Source: Streptomyces rimosus subsp. rimosus
GTDB taxonomy: Bacteria > Actinomycetota > Actinomycetes > Streptomycetales > Streptomycetaceae
Direction of reading: 5' to 3'
DNA length: 64,000 nt
Assembly (NCBI RefSeq): GCF_000720725.1
Contig: NZ_JOCQ01000010.1
Coordinates: forward strand, 177,914-241,913
The notes beneath the pieces are model-generated. The model saw only the letters and a list, made by a program, of their open reading frames with translations. It was not told the DNA's origin and did no database searches. The position numbers and the translations under genes are program-made. Below are positions 8,821-16,078 of the stretch, piece after piece (positions within the stretch are counted from its first letter, which is position 1; every line of letters starts with the position of its first letter).

Positions 8821-9420
8821 TCACCCCGCCTCCCCCCGCACCACCCCGCCCATCACCGCGGCCACCACCTTGCGCACCGCCTCGGCCCCCGGCCGTTCGC
8901 CCGTCCGGTCGGCGAAGAGCAGATGGCCGCCCCCGATCAGCGTGGGAGCGAGGCTGTCGATGTCCGCGTCGGCCGCGATGCGGCCCCGTTCGCGTTCGGC
9001 GGCGAGGTAGGAGGCCAGGGCGGTGGCGGCTTCGGTGAGCAGCGGGATGCCGGCCGGCGTCGTCCGGCGCAGCCGTACGCGCAGCTCGTCCCGCGAGGTG
9101 ACGAGGCCGACGATCGCCACCGCGACCGGCCCGAACAGGTCCGTCAGCGCCTCGGTCAGGTGGCCGACGACGGTACCGGTTCCGGCGGAGTCGCGCAGCG
9201 CGGCGGCGCGGCCGTCCATCCGGGCGATGCGGTCCCGTACGAGTTCGGCGAGGAAGGCGTCGAAGTCGTCGAAGTGCCGGTGCAGCACGCCTTTGGCGCA
9301 GCCCGCCTCCGTGGTGACCGCGCGGCTGCTGAGCGCGCTCGGCCCGTCCCGGAGCAGGACGCGCTCGGCGGCGTCGAAGAGCTGCTCGCGTGCGTCGCGG
9401 ATGGCCACCCCTGTCGGCAC
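8821..9420 (-). CDS. TetR-family transcriptional regulator
   Basis: A 199-residue TetR protein. The N-terminal HTH reads LFDAAERVLLRDGPSALSSRAV, then EAGCAKGVLHRHFDDFDAFL with the recognition helix at CAKGVLHRHF. The C-terminal ligand domain is of the usual length. GTG 9420 was chosen because GGAGGAG lies directly upstream and the HTH begins at residue 10. It is transcribed divergently from the methyltransferase at 9494. Two perfect inverted repeats in the shared promoter (9463-9504) are the obvious operators, so it probably represses both itself and the methyltransferase until a ligand binds. Confidence 0.88.
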   Translation of the reverse strand: MPTGVAIRDAREQLFDAAERVLLRDGPSALSSRAVTTEAGCAKGVLHRHFDDFDAFLAELVRDRIARMDGRAAALRDSAGTGTVVGHLTEALTDLFGPVAVAIVGLVTSRDELRVRLRRTTPAGIPLLTEAATALASYLAAERERGRIAADADIDSLAPTLIGGGHLLFADRTGERPGAEAVRKVVAAVMGGVVRGEAG

Positions 9421-9457
9421 CGTACGTCTCCTCCTGCGGTCGTCGGGGCGTACCCCG

Positions 9458-9504
9458 TTGACGAGTGGGCACTCGCCCACTCATAGTGGGCACATGCCCA
9501 CTAT
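9458..9504 (+). promoter_or_regulatory. Promoter with twin TetR operators; probable leaderless start
   Basis: Two inverted repeats share the core GTGGGC-N4-GCCCAC. The first is GAGTGGGC-ACTC-GCCCACTC at 9463-9482; the second is ATAGTGGGC-ACAT-GCCCACTAT at 9483-9504. Their centres are 21 bp apart, two helical turns. A TTGACG at 9458-9463 and a CATAGT at 9482-9487, 18 bp apart, form a promoter whose start point would fall on the ATG at 9494. The operators cover the -10 and the start, the ideal place for repression. Confidence 0.8.
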
Positions 9505-10345
9505 ACCGTCGGAGGGATCGACCCCTCCTGCCCGGGAACCGTCGCGCCGCCCCGCTCCGGAGCCGCACCGGCACCGCGAAGTGGCCGAGTCGTTCGGCAC
9601 GGACGCCGAACGCTACGACCGGGCCCGCCCCCGCTATCCCCGGGCCCTGATCGACCGTGTCCTCGCCGTCGCACCCGGTACCCGCGTGCTCGACGTCGGC
9701 TGCGGCACGGGCATCGTGGCCCGTCAGTTCGCGGCGGCCGGGTGCCGGGTGCTCGGGGTCGACGTGGACGCGCGGATGACCGGACTGGCACGGCAGTACG
9801 GGCTCGCAGCCGAGGACGCCGCGTTCGAGGCCTGGGACCCGGCCGGCCGGACGTTCGACGCCATCGTCTCCGGACAGGCCTGGCACTGGGTGGACCCCGT
9901 GACGGGGCCCGCCAAGGCGGCACAGGCGCTGCGGCCGGACGGCGTGCTGGCCGTGTTCTGGAACGCGGGCAGTCCCCCGCCCGAACTGGCGACGTCCTTC
10001 GCCGAGGTCTACCGCCGCCTGCTGCCCGACTCGCTCGCCGCCCGCCAGTGGTCGGTCCCGGCCGTGGACACGTACACCGCGATGTGCGGCAAAGTCGCCG
10101 ACGGCATACGGGAGGCGGGCGGGTACGGCCCTCCGGAGCAGTGGCGCTTCGACTGGGAGCACACGTACACCCGGGACGCGTGGCTGGACCAGATCCCCAC
10201 CACCGGCGGCCACACCCGGCTCTCTCCCGCCGAGCTGGCGAAGGTGCTCGCGGGCATCGGCGCGGCCATCGACGCGGTGGGCGGCGGCTTCACGATGCGG
10301 TACAGCACGCTGGCGGTCGCCGCGAGACGGAAGGACGCCGGCTGA
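9494..10345 (+). CDS. Class I SAM-dependent methyltransferase
   Basis: A 283-residue methyltransferase. The SAM motif I VLDVGCGTGIVARQFAAAG is near residue 60, followed by the acidic VDVDARMTGLA, and then QAWHWVDP and LRPDGVLAVFWNAG (motifs of the UbiE/Methyltransf_11 group). The small-molecule substrate is unknown. It is divergent from a TetR regulator and the start codon lies inside the second operator. The ATG at 9494 has no ribosome site but coincides with the predicted transcription start, so the mRNA is probably leaderless; a GTG at about 9582 is the alternative. Likely induced by the ligand of the TetR protein. Confidence 0.85.
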   Translation: MPTIPSEGSTPPAREPSRRPAPEPHRHREVAESFGTDAERYDRARPRYPRALIDRVLAVAPGTRVLDVGCGTGIVARQFAAAGCRVLGVDVDARMTGLARQYGLAAEDAAFEAWDPAGRTFDAIVSGQAWHWVDPVTGPAKAAQALRPDGVLAVFWNAGSPPPELATSFAEVYRRLLPDSLAARQWSVPAVDTYTAMCGKVADGIREAGGYGPPEQWRFDWEHTYTRDAWLDQIPTTGGHTRLSPAELAKVLAGIGAAIDAVGGGFTMRYSTLAVAARRKDAG

Positions 10346-10387
10346 GCGTACGCCGTGTCACGCGGGACATTCGCGGGGCGCTGCCGC

Positions 10388-11029
10388 TCATCCCAGCAGC
10401 GGCGCCACCGCGTCCCGCAGCTGCCCGACGTGCCGGTAGTGCAGGCCCGTCATGCCCACCGTCCGGGCCGCGGTGACGTTGCCGAGGCTGTCGTCGACGA
10501 ACAGGCAGCGGCGCGGATCGGCCCCGGCCCGGCCGGCGGCCGTCGTGAAGACGCGCGGGTCCGGCTTGGCCATGCCGATACGGGCGCTGTTGACCACCGC
10601 GTCGAACGCCTCCGCCAGCCCCACGGCGGCGAGACAGGTCTCCAGCCGGGTGGTGGCGTTGGAGACCAGGACCACCGGCACTGTGCCGCGCAGCGCGGTC
10701 AGCAGGGCCACGACCTCGGTGTCCACCCGCCCGGTCAGCGCGCTCCACGCCGTCACCAGGTCGCGGGCCCGCCCGGCCGAGCCGCAGACCGGCACCAGGC
10801 CGTCCGCGACCCGGTGCCGCCACTGCTCGTCGCTGAGGCGTCCGGTGACGGCCGCCTCCAGCAGCGCGGCGTCGAACGCCACGGCTGCCAGGGTGCCTTC
10901 GGCCAGCCCCCAGGAGCGGTCCAGCGCGGTCATCCCGTCCGGGTCCCACAGGTTCACGACTCCGTCGAAGTCGCACAGCACCGCTTCGTACGGAGGCGTG
11001 TCCGTGTCCATGGCAAGTGATCGTGCCAT
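10388..11029 (-). CDS. HAD-superfamily hydrolase
   Basis: A 213-residue HAD phosphatase-like protein. Motif I is CDFDGVVNLWD near residue 17, with Asp nucleophile and acid/base. Motif II is VVLVSNAT, motif III is the Lys of AKPDPRVF, and motif IV is CLFVDDSLGNV. It probably removes phosphate from a small metabolite. The ATG at 11029 was chosen because GGGGAG lies five bases upstream; an in-frame ATG at 11011 lacks a site. It faces the methyltransferase gene tail to tail, and its start lies about 80 bp from the 3' end of the AraC-type gene on the same strand, so co-transcription is possible. Confidence 0.88.
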   Translation of the reverse strand: MARSLAMDTDTPPYEAVLCDFDGVVNLWDPDGMTALDRSWGLAEGTLAAVAFDAALLEAAVTGRLSDEQWRHRVADGLVPVCGSAGRARDLVTAWSALTGRVDTEVVALLTALRGTVPVVLVSNATTRLETCLAAVGLAEAFDAVVNSARIGMAKPDPRVFTTAAGRAGADPRRCLFVDDSLGNVTAARTVGMTGLHYRHVGQLRDAVAPLLG

Positions 11030-11112
11030 CCGCTCCCCGATCCGCCAACATCCCGCCCGCGCACGGCCGCACACAGATCGAAGAGCACGGTGGGGGGACG
11101 ACCGGCCCGCAA

Positions 11113-12063
11113 TCAGGCCCCATTCCCCCGGAACGCCGACCGGTACGACTGCGGTGTCACGCCGACAACGCGCTTGAACCGCTCCCGGAACGCGGTCGGC
11201 GAGCCGAACCCGGCCTGGGAGGCGATGCGTTCGACGCCGTGGTCGGTGTTCTCCAGGAGGAACTGCGCCCGCCGCACCCGGGCGCGCAGCAGCCACTGCA
11301 ACGGTGTGGTGCCCGTCTGCTCCCGGAAGCGGCGGCTGAACGTCCGCTCGCTGAGACCGCTGCGCGCGGCCAGCTCGGCGAGGGTCACCTCCTGGGCGAG
11401 ATGGTCCTCGATCCACTTGAGCACCGGCTCCAGCAGCGAGCCCCGCGGCACCGGCGGCCGGGCGTGCACGATGAACTGTGCCTGCCCGCCCTCCCGTTCC
11501 AGCGGCATCACCGCCAGCCGCGCCGAGTCGGCCGCGACCGCCGAGCCGAAGTCCCGCCGGATGAGGTGCAGGCACAGGTCCAGCCCGGCGGAAGCCCCGG
11601 CCGAGGTCAGGATCCGGCCGTTGTCCACGTAGAGCACGTCCGGCTGTACGTCGACGCGCGGGAATCGTTCGGCCAGCAGGTCGGCCGCCATCCAGTGCGT
11701 CGTCGCGCGCAGCCCGTCCAGCAACCCGGCTTCGGCGAGGATGAACGCTCCCGTGCAGATGGAGGCGATGCGGGTGCCCGCTGCGGCGGCCGCGCGCAGC
11801 GCGTCGAGCACCTCCGGGCCGGGCGGCGGGGCGGCCTCCGAACAGCCGGGCACGACGATCGTGTCCGCGTCCCGCAGCGCCTCCAGGCCGTGCGGCGCGA
11901 CGATCGTGAAGGCCGCGGAGGCCACCTGGGGTTCCGGTGCGCAGACCCGGACCCGGTACGGGTTGCGCCCGTCCGCGAGCCGGGCGCGCCCGAACGCGTC
12001 GACCGGGCAGGCCATGTCGGCCGCCACCACCTGGTCCAGCACCAGGACCGCCACCGTATGCAT
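11113..12063 (-). CDS. GlxA-type AraC-family transcriptional regulator
   Basis: A 316-residue regulator with an N-terminal class I glutamine-amidotransferase-like (DJ-1/PfpI) domain (residues about 1-175; VVPGCSEAAPP and SICTGAFILAEAGLLDG around the nucleophile-elbow Cys). The C-terminal AraC double HTH spans about 215-310 (LAELAARSGLSERTFSRRF and ASQAGFGSPTAFRERFKR). The start at ATG 12063 puts MHTVAVLVLDQVV at the N-terminus, as in the family. The domain usually senses a small metabolite and has no enzyme activity. It is divergent from the two-gene membrane unit at 12330. A GAAAT-N4-ATTTC inverted repeat at 12164-12177 lies in the shared promoter and may be a binding site. Confidence 0.88.
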   Translation of the reverse strand: MHTVAVLVLDQVVAADMACPVDAFGRARLADGRNPYRVRVCAPEPQVASAAFTIVAPHGLEALRDADTIVVPGCSEAAPPPGPEVLDALRAAAAAGTRIASICTGAFILAEAGLLDGLRATTHWMAADLLAERFPRVDVQPDVLYVDNGRILTSAGASAGLDLCLHLIRRDFGSAVAADSARLAVMPLEREGGQAQFIVHARPPVPRGSLLEPVLKWIEDHLAQEVTLAELAARSGLSERTFSRRFREQTGTTPLQWLLRARVRRAQFLLENTDHGVERIASQAGFGSPTAFRERFKRVVGVTPQSYRSAFRGNGA

Positions 12064-12288
12064 GCCGGACACGGTAAGCGAGAAGCCGCCGTACGCAAAT
12101 GCCCAGCTCGTGGGCGTGGGCTGACGCTTTCCGCAGGCGGGGCCCGGTGGCGGGAACCCGTTGGAAATTGTCATTTCAGCCTCTGGGGGGCCGGTCGGAG
12201 CGCGGCCTAACCTGACGCGGCACGTTCCCGGGCGGTGGCGCAGAGACCCACCACCCGCCCCCTGAGCGACAAGAAAAGGCGCCCCTCC

Positions 12289-12333
12289 ATGTCTGTCGAC
12301 GAAGCCACCCGGCGGCCCGGAGCCGTCCGGTGA
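12289..12333 (+). other. Possible 14-codon leader ORF coupled to the next gene
   Basis: An ATG at 12289 opens MSVDEATRRPGAVR and stops with a TGA that overlaps the GTG start of the next gene by GTGA. Translational coupling is therefore possible. It could also be a chance open frame or the remains of a deleted gene. No family. Confidence 0.3.
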
Positions 12334-12797
12334 CCAAGTTCCTCCTCGCCGTCCACGTCCTGGCCGCGATCATCGCCGTCGGGCCGGTGACCGTGGCGGC
12401 CAGCATGTTCCCCGCGGCCGTCCGCCGTGCGCAGGCGGCCGGGCCGGACGCCGCCGGCCGGTCCGGCGCCCGGCTGCTGCACCGCGTCTGCCGCGTCTAC
12501 GCCGCCCTCGGCATGGCCGTGCCGGTCTTCGGCTTCGCCACCGCGAGCAGCCTCGGCGTCCTCGGTGACGCCTGGCTGATCGCGTCGATCGTGCTCACCG
12601 CCGCCGCGGCCGGCGTCCTGGCGCTGCTGGTCCTGCCCGGTCAGGAGCGGCTGCTCGGCCGGCTCGACGGCTCCGGGCCTCCCGTGGACCGCGGCGCCAC
12701 CGCGCGGCTGGCCATGCTCACCGGAACGTTCAACCTGCTGTGGGCGGTGGTGACCGTCCTCATGATCATCCGCCCCGGCTCCACCACGGGAGCGTGA
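12330..12797 (+). CDS. DUF2269-like integral membrane protein
   Basis: A 155-residue protein with four hydrophobic segments: residues 4-26 (LLAVHVLAAIIAVGPVTVAA), about 55-77, 82-102 and 128-150. The first helix pattern with HVLAAIIAVGPVT resembles the DUF2269 family of small membrane proteins. Function unknown. The GTG start overlaps the stop of a 14-codon leader frame. The stop overlaps the next gene's GTG, so the two genes form a coupled operon. The pair is divergent from the GlxA-type regulator, which is a plausible controller. Confidence 0.65.
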   Translation: MTKFLLAVHVLAAIIAVGPVTVAASMFPAAVRRAQAAGPDAAGRSGARLLHRVCRVYAALGMAVPVFGFATASSLGVLGDAWLIASIVLTAAAAGVLALLVLPGQERLLGRLDGSGPPVDRGATARLAMLTGTFNLLWAVVTVLMIIRPGSTTGA

Positions 12798-13087
12798 CCG
12801 TGCACCGCGACCGCCGGGCCCTGCGCATCGCCGCCGCCGTGGAACTCGCCTCGCTCGTCGTCCTGCTCGGCAACCTCGCGACCGCGCATCTGCCCGCCGT
12901 CTCCTCCCTGGCCGGCCCTCTGCACGGCTGCGCCTACCTCTTCACCGTGGTCGCCACGGCCCGCGATCCACGGCGCACCGCCATGGCCGTCGGGCTGTCC
13001 CTCCTGCCCGGCGTCGGCGGGATGCTGGCCGTACGGCACCTGACACGGGGAACGGAGGGGGGTGATCCGGTTCCCGTACGGGAGTGA
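12794..13087 (+). CDS. Small membrane protein (DUF3817-like)
   Basis: A 97-residue protein with three predicted transmembrane segments (AAAVELASLVVLLGNLA, a GPLHGCAYLFTVVATA segment, and VGLSLLPGVGGMLAV). The LHG between helices resembles DUF3817 proteins, but the match is by eye only. Its GTG overlaps the preceding stop codon (GTGA), so it is translated by coupling with the DUF2269-like gene and may form a complex with it. A second GTG two codons in is also possible. Confidence 0.6.
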   Translation: MTVHRDRRALRIAAAVELASLVVLLGNLATAHLPAVSSLAGPLHGCAYLFTVVATARDPRRTAMAVGLSLLPGVGGMLAVRHLTRGTEGGDPVPVRE

Positions 13088-13162
13088 GCGTCGCGCCGGA
13101 GCGGTACCCGGCACGGGCGGAACCCTGCCGGGCGCGCACCTCCCGTACCTCCGTGCCGCCCC

Positions 13163-13843
13163 TCACGCCACCGAGGACGAGGTCCCCAGCAGCGCGATCA
13201 CCTCGTCATCACTCACCTGCCCGAAGTCGTCGTACCACTCGCCGACCGCCCGGAAGTGGTCCGGCTGGTGCAGGACCAGTACGCGGTCGGCCTCCTGGGA
13301 CAGTTCGCCGACGGCGTTGCGGGAGCCGACGGGTGCGGCCAGGGCCAGGTGGGCGGGCTGCCGGCGGCGCAGGTGGCGCAGTGCGGCGAGGGCGGTGAGG
13401 CCGGTGGCGAGGCCGTCGTCCACGAGGAGTACGGTCCGGCCGGTGAGGGCGGGCTCCGGGCGACCCCGGCGGTAAAGGTCCTCGCGGCGGTGGAGTTCGG
13501 CGCGTTCGCGGGCCACGGAGGGCGCGAGTTCGTCCTCGGCGAGGCCCAGGAACTGCAGCGCCCGCCGGTCGAAGACGGGCGGCTCATCGGCGACGATGGC
13601 GCCGATGCCGGTCTCGGGCGATCCCGGTACGCCGATCTTGCGGGCCACCAGTACGTCGAGGGGCGCCCGGAACTCCCGGGCGACCTCCGCGGCCACCGGG
13701 ACGCCGCCGCGCGGCAGGGCGAGGACGAGTGGGTCGGCCGCCCCGTACGGCCATGTTCCGGCCGCGCCGGCCTCGTCGTCGACCGGTGATCGCAGCCACT
13801 CGGCGAGGGACCGGCCTGCGTGCCGGCGGTCGGTGAAGCGCAT
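13163..13843 (-). CDS. Phosphoribosyltransferase-family protein
   Basis: A 226-residue protein with the type I PRTase fold. A LALPRGGVPVAAEVA segment near residue 40 and the PRPP-binding loop VLLVDDGLATGLTALAAL near 135 are clear. The ribosome site GCAAGGAG precedes the ATG at 13843; an upstream start adds only a Pro-rich run. It is the last gene of a three-gene operon (alpha/beta hydrolase, erythromycin-esterase-like protein, PRTase). This set recurs in actinobacteria and is often linked to stress or dormancy gene groups; its reaction there is not established. The C-terminal residues of the family (DDFGQVSDDEV) are present. Confidence 0.85.
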   Translation of the reverse strand: MRFTDRRHAGRSLAEWLRSPVDDEAGAAGTWPYGAADPLVLALPRGGVPVAAEVAREFRAPLDVLVARKIGVPGSPETGIGAIVADEPPVFDRRALQFLGLAEDELAPSVARERAELHRREDLYRRGRPEPALTGRTVLLVDDGLATGLTALAALRHLRRRQPAHLALAAPVGSRNAVGELSQEADRVLVLHQPDHFRAVGEWYDDFGQVSDDEVIALLGTSSSVA

Positions 13844-13905
13844 GGTTGCTCCTTGCCCTCGGTCGGGAGGGGCGTTCGGGTGGGTCGGTGGCGGCGGGGC
13901 GCGGG

Positions 13906-15255
13906 TCACTGGCCGGTGGGCCAGGTCTCGGCCTCGCCGGTGGCGGGCGGCTCGGCGTGCAGCGGAGTCAGGGCGTGGGTCCGGTCCAGGTACAGGAAGG
14001 CGTCGTAACGCTGGTCGAGCGTGGTGGACACGTAGTTGGCGAACGCTTCCCGTTCCGGCCGGTAGACGACGCCGATGGCCCGGTGGTCACGCCGTGCACC
14101 GGACCAGAAGGCCGGGCGCGGGATCTCCGGGTGCAGGCCGGTGGCGGCGTCCCGCGGCGGGAAGATGAACAGCGCACGGTCCTCGGGGAAGACCTGGTGG
14201 AGCAGTTCCTCCACGCTGCCGGGGCGAGCCTCGGGCACGGGCACGTTCCGGGGGGTGGCTCCCCACTCGCTCCCGGCGACGACCGCCCCCTGGTACGAGC
14301 CGAAGCCGACGAGCACGACACCGTCGGCGGAGTGCCGTTCCCGTACGAGCTGGCCGATGTTCACCAGTCCGGCGGCGGCCATGTCGGTGGCCCGCGCGTC
14401 GCCGACATGGGTGTTGTGGGCCCACACCACCGCCTTGGCGCCCGGGCCGTGGTGGACCGTCAGCCGGTCGAGGGTGTCGGCCATGTGGTGGTCGCGGATG
14501 TTCCACGACTCGGGCCCGCCGTGGACCACCGACCGGTAGTACCGCTCCGCCCCGGCGAGGGTCTCGGCGTTCTGGAGCGCGGCGAGTTCGGCGACGGACG
14601 AGGCGTCCTCCGGGCGCCGGGCCCGTTCGCGCAGCGACACCAGGAGCCGGACCACCTCGGGTTCGCACCCGGAGGGCAGCATCCGGGTCGCCAGGGCGTA
14701 GCTCTGCGGGTCCTGCTCGTACGGTTCGAGGCAGCGGTACGCCTCGACCGCCTGCTCGACGTGGTCCGGGTGGTGCTCGCGCAGGTAGGCCAGCACCGCG
14801 TCCAGGGACTCCCACATGCTGTAGACGTCCAGGCCGTAGAAGCCGACCCGCTCTCGGGGCGGAAGGCCCGTGTTGTGCTCGCGCAGCCACCGGGCGAAGC
14901 GGGCCACGTCGGTGTTGGCCCACATCCAGCGCGGCCAGCGGCGGAAGCGCTCCAGGACCTCCCGCGGGTCCTCGGGCGCGCCGGGCTCGGCGGTGACCGA
15001 GCAGTGCAGGTCGAGGCAGTCGGGCCAGTCTCCCTCGACGGCGACGAAGGAGAACCCCTTCTCCGCGATCAGCCGCTCGGTCAGCCGCGCCCGCCACCAG
15101 TAGTACTCGGCCGTGCCGTGCGACGCCTCGCCCAGAAGGACGTAGCGGGCGTCTCCGATCCGGTCCAGCAGCGGGTCCAGCGCGCCGGGGTCCGGCAGCG
15201 GTACGGCCGTCTCGCGGACCGCCTCCAGGTCGGACGCCGCCGGTTCAGCGGTCAT
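13906..15255 (-). CDS. Erythromycin-esterase-family protein
   Basis: A 449-residue protein of the EreA/B-like family. Key signatures are YVLLGEASHGTAEYYWWRARLTERLI near residue 40, FVAVEGDWPDC near 70, GFYGLDVYSMW near 140, and KAVVWAHNTHVGDARAT near 290, which holds the family His. Despite the name, most homologues of this chromosomal subgroup are not shown to hydrolyse macrolides. The ATG at 15255 overlaps the preceding hydrolase stop by 11 bp, and the PRTase follows after 62 bp, so the three form one transcript. Resistance to an ester-containing compound is possible but unproven. Confidence 0.85.
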   Translation of the reverse strand: MTAEPAASDLEAVRETAVPLPDPGALDPLLDRIGDARYVLLGEASHGTAEYYWWRARLTERLIAEKGFSFVAVEGDWPDCLDLHCSVTAEPGAPEDPREVLERFRRWPRWMWANTDVARFARWLREHNTGLPPRERVGFYGLDVYSMWESLDAVLAYLREHHPDHVEQAVEAYRCLEPYEQDPQSYALATRMLPSGCEPEVVRLLVSLRERARRPEDASSVAELAALQNAETLAGAERYYRSVVHGGPESWNIRDHHMADTLDRLTVHHGPGAKAVVWAHNTHVGDARATDMAAAGLVNIGQLVRERHSADGVVLVGFGSYQGAVVAGSEWGATPRNVPVPEARPGSVEELLHQVFPEDRALFIFPPRDAATGLHPEIPRPAFWSGARRDHRAIGVVYRPEREAFANYVSTTLDQRYDAFLYLDRTHALTPLHAEPPATGEAETWPTGQ

Positions 15256-15925
15256 CGCCGCCGCTCCCGTGGTTCCCCGCGGGTGCCGGCGGGTGCAGGA
15301 ACCAGTCCCGGGCGGACTCGGTCACCTGCTCCAGGGTTCCGGGCTCCTCGAAGAGGTGGCTAGCGCCCGGCACGATCTCCACCTCGCAGGGCGCCCGCAG
15401 CCGGGCCGCTGCCTCGCGGTTCAGCCGCAGTACGTCGGTGTCCAGCTCGCCGACGAGCAGCAGCGCGGGCGCCCGTACGCGCTCCAGCGACTCCTCCGCC
15501 AGGTCGGGCCGGCCGCCGCGGCTCACCACGGACCGGACCCGGGCGGGCCGCCGCTCCGCCGCCACCAGGGCCGCTGCCGCGCCCGTACTCGCGCCGAACA
15601 GGTGCAGCGGCAGTTCCCGGGTGGCCGGGTGCTCGCTCAGCCAGTCGACCGCCGCGACCACCCGCTCGGCCAGCAGGGGGATGTCGAAGCGGTGCTGCCG
15701 GGAGACCGCGTCCTCCTCGGCCTCCTGGGGGGTCAGCAGGTCCGGCAGCAGCGAGGCCAGACCGGAATGGCGCAGCGCGAGGGCGACCGCGCGGTTGCGC
15801 GGACTGCGCCGCGAGCTGCCGCTGCCGTGGACGAACAGCACCACGGCGCGCGGTGAGTCCGGCAGCTCCAGATCGCCGTCGAGCACCACCCCGCCGGGTG
15901 CGGACACGGTTTCCTGCGTTGTCAC
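15245..15925 (-). CDS. Dienelactone-hydrolase-like alpha/beta hydrolase
   Basis: A 226-residue alpha/beta hydrolase. The oxyanion region is VLFVHGSGSSRRSPRNR near residue 35, the nucleophile elbow is LFGASTGAAAAL near 110 (Ser), the acid is in LLLVGELD, and the His is in VPGASHLFEEPG. The start is GTG 15925, with AAGGAGG five bases upstream. It is the first gene of the operon with the erythromycin-esterase-like and PRTase genes, and its 3' end overlaps the next start. The same trio is fused or clustered in other actinobacteria, which suggests a common pathway. Substrate unknown. Confidence 0.85.
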   Translation of the reverse strand: MTTQETVSAPGGVVLDGDLELPDSPRAVVLFVHGSGSSRRSPRNRAVALALRHSGLASLLPDLLTPQEAEEDAVSRQHRFDIPLLAERVVAAVDWLSEHPATRELPLHLFGASTGAAAALVAAERRPARVRSVVSRGGRPDLAEESLERVRAPALLLVGELDTDVLRLNREAAARLRAPCEVEIVPGASHLFEEPGTLEQVTESARDWFLHPPAPAGNHGSGGDDR

Positions 15926-16078
15926 TGCATCCTCCTTCCGGCACCGGCTCGGGACGGCACCGGCCGCACGCGCGAACACCCGGGCCGGACCGTTCCTCCT
16001 CGGCCCTGAGGGTTCCTCACGTCCCGCCGGGCAAACAAACGCCCACCCGCCTTCGTCAGGTACCGCGTCGCGCGCTTC

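Noticed and set aside
13906..15255. Macrolide-resistance gene assignment for the erythromycin-esterase-like protein
   Set aside because: Family membership does not show macrolide hydrolysis, and the operon context points to another role. Kept as a family name only.
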